Assembly (NCBI GenBank): GCA_947624305.1
Contig: CANQKC010000010.1
Coordinates: 1 to 64,000 of the forward strand
DNA: 64,000 bases
Reading direction: 5' to 3'
DNA from: an uncultured Monoglobus sp.
GTDB taxonomy: Bacteria; Bacillota; Clostridia; Monoglobales; Monoglobaceae
Both the position numbers and the translations under genes were made by a program. Shown piece after piece: positions 59,227 through 64,000 of the stretch (the stretch's first letter is position 1; each line of letters opens with the position of its first letter). The notes under the pieces are model-generated. The model ran no database searches and was not told the origin of the DNA. It saw nothing but the letters and a program-made list of their open reading frames with translations.

Positions 59227-60234
59227 ATGAGCGATAAGAATTTAACGGGCGCGCCGGGCGACGTCAGCCTGAGCGCCGAGTTTATAGAAAACTATGTGCG
59301 CTTCATAAGCCCGCAGTACATACAGGTATATCTTTACGCGGCGCACTTATACGAGAAGAACGGGGCCATGCCCTCGGCGGAGCAGATCGCGGGCGAGCTT
59401 TCGGTCGCGCCCGACAGGGTGAGCTTCATTCTGGGCTACTGGGTGAGCCGCGGCGAGCTTCTGCGCGACGAGAACGGCGAGTATTCATTCCCCGAAAACG
59501 GAAAGACAGCCGCAAAGCGCTCGCGCAAGCGCAGCAGCGCGAATTCAAGGCCCTCGTACAAAAGCGGCGAGATCGACGCGGCGAGCGAGAAAAACAGCGT
59601 GCTGTCGGGCATGTTCTATCAGGCGGAAAGCATTTTGGGGCACATGCTGTCGGGCAGCGAGATGGAGCTTTTGTACTCGTTCTACGACTGGCTCGGCCTG
59701 CCGTGCGAGGTTATCGTTATGCTTTTGAGCTACGCGGCGAAAATGGGCAAGACGGGCAAACGCTATCTCGAGACGGTCGCGATCGACTGGGCAGACAAAG
59801 GCATTGACACGTTCGACAAGGCCGAGGAATACATATCCCGCCTTGAGGAGATCCACAGCAATGAGCACAAGATGCGCTCGATTTTGGGGATATACGACCG
59901 CGCGCTGACCCAGACCGAGAAGAAATACATAAAGGCGTGGACCGAGGAAATGAACGTTCCGCCCGAGCTTGTGGAGCTGGCCTATGACCGCACGATCCAA
60001 AACACCGGCAAGCTCTCGTGGGCGTATATGAACAAGATCCTCAAAAGCTGGCACGACAGCGGTATCAAGGACGTCGAGGGCGTAAAGCGTGAGGATGTCA
60101 TCCACGGCGGAAAGACCGCGGCGAAGAAGCCGTCAGACAACAAGAAAAGCAAATTCTACAATTATACGGATACCGAGGATGTGGATTACGCGGAGCTTGA
60201 GGAGAAGCTGCTGGACATGATACTGGACAACTGA
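59227..60234 (+). CDS. DnaD domain-containing primosomal protein
   Basis: Winged-helix N-terminus plus DnaD-like AESILGHMLSGSEMELLYSFYDWLGLPCEVIVMLLSYA and KLSWAYMNKILKSWHDSGI. Confidence 0.88.
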   Translation: MSDKNLTGAPGDVSLSAEFIENYVRFISPQYIQVYLYAAHLYEKNGAMPSAEQIAGELSVAPDRVSFILGYWVSRGELLRDENGEYSFPENGKTAAKRSRKRSSANSRPSYKSGEIDAASEKNSVLSGMFYQAESILGHMLSGSEMELLYSFYDWLGLPCEVIVMLLSYAAKMGKTGKRYLETVAIDWADKGIDTFDKAEEYISRLEEIHSNEHKMRSILGIYDRALTQTEKKYIKAWTEEMNVPPELVELAYDRTIQNTGKLSWAYMNKILKSWHDSGIKDVEGVKREDVIHGGKTAAKKPSDNKKSKFYNYTDTEDVDYAELEEKLLDMILDN

Positions 60235-60262
60235 AATCTTATATATCGAACGGAGTGATTTT

Positions 60263-61237
60263 ATGCAATCGGCGCAGGTAATGGCATTAAACGAGCTTAA
60301 AAATATACGAGAGGCGAGAAACGCGGAGCTTGAGCGCAGACGCGCGGAGCTTCGCGGGATCTCGAACGAGTACGCCGCGATCGAAAGCGACCTTCAGAGG
60401 GCGGGCAACAATCTGCTGCGCTCGGTCTTAAACGGCGGAAAGGATTTTGACAGGATAAAGGATTTTATTCAGGCCAAGCAGCGGGAAAAAGCGGCGCTCC
60501 TCAAAGGCCTTGACCTGCCCGCGGACTATCTTGACGAGAAATATAACTGCGATATATGCCGCGACACCGGTTTTGACGACGAGGGCAAAAAATGCGGCTG
60601 TCTTAAAGAGCTGACGACGAAGTTTATCATTGTCAACTCCAACATGAGCGAAATAATGAAGGAGCAGACATTTGAGAATTTTGACCTCTCGCTGTTTTCT
60701 CCGGTTCCCGGCCCGGGCGGCAAGGCCGAGCTCGAAATCGCAAAAGCCGCCATGGATAAGGCGAAAAATTTCGCGGACAATATAGAAAGCGGCGGGAACG
60801 TTTTGCTCAAGGGCGGCATAGGCACCGGAAAAACGTACCTTTCGAGCTGTATAGCCAACAGGATTTTGGATATGGGCAAAACCGTGTATTATGAGACGGC
60901 ATACAAGCTGTGCGAGCTTCTTGAAAATATTCATTTTGAAAAGGGAGATGCGGAATATCTCGATCATGCCGCGAGCGTCAAAAAATATGCCGAGGACGTT
61001 GATCTGCTTATCATTGATGATCTGGGCACCGAGTTCCAGACACAGTTCACCGCAGCCGCGCTTTTTGACTTGTTCAACACGCGGCTTATGAGAAAAAAGC
61101 CGACCGTTATATCTACAAATCTGGGCCTTGATGAACTGAACAATAATTACAGCTCTCGGTTTATATCAAGAATTATAGGCGAATACACCATAATCCCGAC
61201 CGTTTCGCGCGACCTGAGGCGCAAGAAATACAAGTAA
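60263..61237 (+). CDS. DnaI/DnaC-like helicase-loader ATPase
   Basis: NVLLKGGIGTGKTYLSSCIANRIL, VDLLIIDDLGTEF, cysteine motif CDICRDTGFDDEGKKCGCL. Confidence 0.9.
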   Translation: MQSAQVMALNELKNIREARNAELERRRAELRGISNEYAAIESDLQRAGNNLLRSVLNGGKDFDRIKDFIQAKQREKAALLKGLDLPADYLDEKYNCDICRDTGFDDEGKKCGCLKELTTKFIIVNSNMSEIMKEQTFENFDLSLFSPVPGPGGKAELEIAKAAMDKAKNFADNIESGGNVLLKGGIGTGKTYLSSCIANRILDMGKTVYYETAYKLCELLENIHFEKGDAEYLDHAASVKKYAEDVDLLIIDDLGTEFQTQFTAAALFDLFNTRLMRKKPTVISTNLGLDELNNNYSSRFISRIIGEYTIIPTVSRDLRRKKYK

Positions 61238-61242
61238 AACAA

Positions 61243-61268
61243 AACCGCGGCACTGCCGCGGTTTTTAT
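61243..61268 (+). terminator. Intrinsic terminator
   Basis: ACCGCGG-cactg-CCGCGGTTTTTAT. Confidence 0.8.
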
Positions 61269-61269
61269 C

Positions 61270-63042
61270 TTATCTTTTTAGTTTCAGGAAGTCATCCTTA
61301 CTGATTTTATATAAATACATATTGTCGCGCGTTTCGGTGTCATAAGCCGCGTCCGTTATACGCTTGAGCCCGGGCGCCGTCACAGGTCCTTCGGCGCTGA
61401 ATATGTTTATAATATAATTTCCGTCTATATCCTTAACCTTGTCATAGATCGCGTTGTAATCTTCGACTTTATATACCCTTTTCATGCTGAAAGCCATTTC
61501 CTGAGGACAGTAGTTTGAATCGGCTATGTCAAAATTATTTGAGAACACCACGTCGTCATGGTCGGTGTTTTCGTCAATAAACGTTCCGACCTTTTCATAA
61601 ATCGGAGTCGGCTGCGGAAAGAAGGAGCTCGCCTTTTCGCTGTACGCGCCGTAAACGGAATGGCAGCCCGCAATTCCGAAGCACAGGATCACGGCGCCCA
61701 TGATCAATTGCGCGGAATATTTTCTCACCATGCCCGCCGCAGAGGAGCTTTGTTCCGCTTGAACGGCTTCACTCTCCGCGTCAGCCGGTTTTTTGAAAAA
61801 TTTGATCAAAGAGCGGACAAATTCCACAACCGTTGCCGGAGCGAAAACATACGGTATCGTTCCGATCACAAAAGCAAACTTCATCGTTGAAAAATCATGT
61901 ATCGCGGAATGATTTTTAAGCAGGTAAACCTGAATGAAGCAGGGGAAAATGATGATCGCCGAGACTGACAGCAGCATGATCAGATTTTTATTTTTAAATT
62001 TTTTAATAAATCTCAGCGCCGCGTATACCAATACAGCCGCGGCGACAAAGACCAGCGATGATTTTACTATCAAACGCGCGCTCTCCCCATAGGCGTTCGC
62101 CATGTTCATATCCCAAAAATAATGTTCAAAATTCTGGGTCCAGCCGCTGGTGTCACTGGCTCCGGTCCTGAACAGGAACATCTCCACAATTCTTACCGGG
62201 CCGTCCACAAGGATCTGCAAAGCAAACAGGCCCAGGGCGATCAGAGTCGGCGCCGCAAATTTCAGCGAGTCCTTGAACCAGGCCCAAACCGACTTGAACG
62301 AAACCTCTTTCAAAATCAGGCGCTTAACATAGATCACCAAAACAAGGCAGAGGAACAGATAATCCGTCAAAGCGCCGAAAAACATCACTACTCCCTGAAT
62401 TACGCTTATTATTTTCCGGGGCTTTTCTTCCTCGGCGCACATGCGCAAAAACTCAAGGAATATTGTCAGGATAAACGGCAGCAGCACCGCTTGATCCGAA
62501 AAATACACGCTGTGGTAAAAATAAAACGGCGACGGCATAAAGATATTGACAAACGTCGGAGTGACCGCCGCGAGCAAGCCTATTGCCGGATGTATTTTTA
62601 TCTTGAGAAAGAGAAGATACACCAAAAACGCGAGCAGGAGCGTGTTCATGTATTGATTGAACAGATCCCACTTTTGCACAAAACCGAACGTAATTCTGTC
62701 ACGGCCCGAGACATTTGCCAAAAAGTACAGCGGAAGTATGCATCCCGGCGGATACGAGTCATAAAAGCTGCGGTCCTTCAATGTCTCAAACTCCGCCGAA
62801 TCGGGATTTGCCATCATCGCGAAGTGATCGGAAAAAATTCCGTCATCCAGCCAATTGTTGGTGAATATCACCGAGGTGGCGGTCAAATGGTGGTGATGCC
62901 CCTCGGACGCGTAATTATTATACTCCGACCGCATATTCAGCGAGACCGCGAAAGTTATTGTGACCAGCAAAAACAAAGCGGCGCCGAAAATAAAACGTTT
63001 GTCGCATAGCAGCGCTTTTGCCTTATCATTATTGATTGCCAT
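61270..63042 (-). CDS. Polytopic membrane protein (candidate glycosyltransferase-like)
   Basis: 590 aa, about 10-12 hydrophobic segments, large periplasmic-type loops; no confident family from sequence. Confidence 0.6.
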   Translation of the reverse strand: MAINNDKAKALLCDKRFIFGAALFLLVTITFAVSLNMRSEYNNYASEGHHHHLTATSVIFTNNWLDDGIFSDHFAMMANPDSAEFETLKDRSFYDSYPPGCILPLYFLANVSGRDRITFGFVQKWDLFNQYMNTLLLAFLVYLLFLKIKIHPAIGLLAAVTPTFVNIFMPSPFYFYHSVYFSDQAVLLPFILTIFLEFLRMCAEEEKPRKIISVIQGVVMFFGALTDYLFLCLVLVIYVKRLILKEVSFKSVWAWFKDSLKFAAPTLIALGLFALQILVDGPVRIVEMFLFRTGASDTSGWTQNFEHYFWDMNMANAYGESARLIVKSSLVFVAAAVLVYAALRFIKKFKNKNLIMLLSVSAIIIFPCFIQVYLLKNHSAIHDFSTMKFAFVIGTIPYVFAPATVVEFVRSLIKFFKKPADAESEAVQAEQSSSAAGMVRKYSAQLIMGAVILCFGIAGCHSVYGAYSEKASSFFPQPTPIYEKVGTFIDENTDHDDVVFSNNFDIADSNYCPQEMAFSMKRVYKVEDYNAIYDKVKDIDGNYIINIFSAEGPVTAPGLKRITDAAYDTETRDNMYLYKISKDDFLKLKR

Positions 63043-64000
63043 TATGACCCCTCCTAAATTTGTTTATATTTTTCAATATAGCTTTTCTGAACAGATAAAT
63101 CAAAACTCCGGCCAGCGTCAGAAATGATACAAGCATTCCCGCTCCCAAGCCGGGAGAGCGGTACTTAAACTTGACCTCATGCGAGCCGCCGCCCGTGCGC
63201 ACCGCGGCAAAGGCATTCTGCGCTTCAATAATTTCGGCTTTTTTACCGTCGACATACGCCGTCCAGCCTCGCTCATAAGGTATCGTGGTAAACAAAACAC
63301 TGTTTTCGCCCATATCGATATTTCCTTTAAGCCATGTATTGCCGTGCTCTGTTATTTTCAGACCGTTTTTTTCCGCCTTCTCCTTGCAGTCCCTCACAAA
63401 CCGCGCCGAATCCACGCGGTAAACCGCGGCGTCAGACGGCGCCGCGCCGGTGCCGATCGAAAATCTCACATTGTCTCCGGCTTTGAATTTGCCCAAATAG
63501 AATATTTTCTTGCTTGATTTGTCATCGTATTTATAGTCGGTGTTTATCCCGTTCACGCGAATATTCAAATTTCCCTGAACCTCGGCTCTGAAATTCACAA
63601 AATATTCCCCATCGCTTGCGGCGGTGAACTCCGTTTCCGCGCCTGAGCCCCGCCTTGAGCCGACTTTCTCGGCATAAGAGTTTTTAAGCAGGGCGCGGGC
63701 CAACGCGTTCTGGTTCTCAATTCCCCAGCCCGTATCCGCGGTGGCGGCGACAGCGGCTTCGTCAACCGCGAACGCAAGCGGCAGCGCGCCCGGATTTTCA
63801 TAAATCTTAAAGCCCTCTCCCGCGTATACCTCTTTATACTCGTCGTTGACTTCGGTCTCGGACCCGATATATTTAAACCCCAGCAGGCTGTCGCTGAGCA
63901 GAGTCGAGCCTTTGTAGGTGCTAATGCTCGAAGTCTGCACCAATCCCATTTTCGCGACAAAATTCAATATTTTTCTATTATATGTGGAGCTGTAATGGGT
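63029..64000 (-). CDS. YfhO family membrane protein, C-terminal part (gene truncated by window end)
   Basis: FTTIPYERGWTAYVDGKKAEIIEAQNAFAAVRTGGGSHEVKFKYRSPGLGAGMLVSF; frame stays open past the window edge. Confidence 0.75.
   Translation of the reverse strand, partial: THYSSTYNRKILNFVAKMGLVQTSSISTYKGSTLLSDSLLGFKYIGSETEVNDEYKEVYAGEGFKIYENPGALPLAFAVDEAAVAATADTGWGIENQNALARALLKNSYAEKVGSRRGSGAETEFTAASDGEYFVNFRAEVQGNLNIRVNGINTDYKYDDKSSKKIFYLGKFKAGDNVRFSIGTGAAPSDAAVYRVDSARFVRDCKEKAEKNGLKITEHGNTWLKGNIDMGENSVLFTTIPYERGWTAYVDGKKAEIIEAQNAFAAVRTGGGSHEVKFKYRSPGLGAGMLVSFLTLAGVLIYLFRKAILKNINKFRRGHNGNQ

Overview
This looks like a chromosomal segment from a pectin-degrading Clostridia-type Firmicute. Family calls come from reading the supplied translations and the DNA; no database search was run. 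Left part: a VTC/DUF4956/carbohydrate-binding-repeat cluster, PepD, an OPT transporter with an orphan PqqD-like protein, a glycogen operon (glgB-glgC-glgD-glgA), two GT2 glycosyltransferases with a Wzt-like ATPase, tRNA-Thr(UGU) and gyrA. Centre (21-41 kb): a pectin locus with three large secreted pectate lyases, an SLH/M15 protein, an AraC regulator, a GH106-like protein, an RpiB-family isomerase and a Gfo/Idh/MocA oxidoreductase. Right part: an MBOAT/DHHW acetylation pair, veg, rny, a YafQ/DinJ-type toxin-antitoxin pair, asnS, argF, argD, and a replication-origin region (jag-yidC-yidD-rnpA-rpmH // dnaA-mnmE-dnaD-like-dnaI-like). The ORF track missed rpmH. The strongest unusual signal is a complete regulatory unit upstream of a pectate lyase (minus strand, about 24109-24288): a sigma-A-type promoter, a yybP-ykoY (Mn2+)-type riboswitch, and an intrinsic terminator mutually exclusive with aptamer helix P1. 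That riboswitch class normally controls Mn2+ homeostasis genes. Other notable items are a modular hairpin-repeat array at 34.97-35.41 kb, a family of palindromic intergenic elements (one with about 35-bp terminal inverted repeats), an unusual dnaA neighbourhood lacking dnaN, and a SecG with a long Ala-rich repeat tail.
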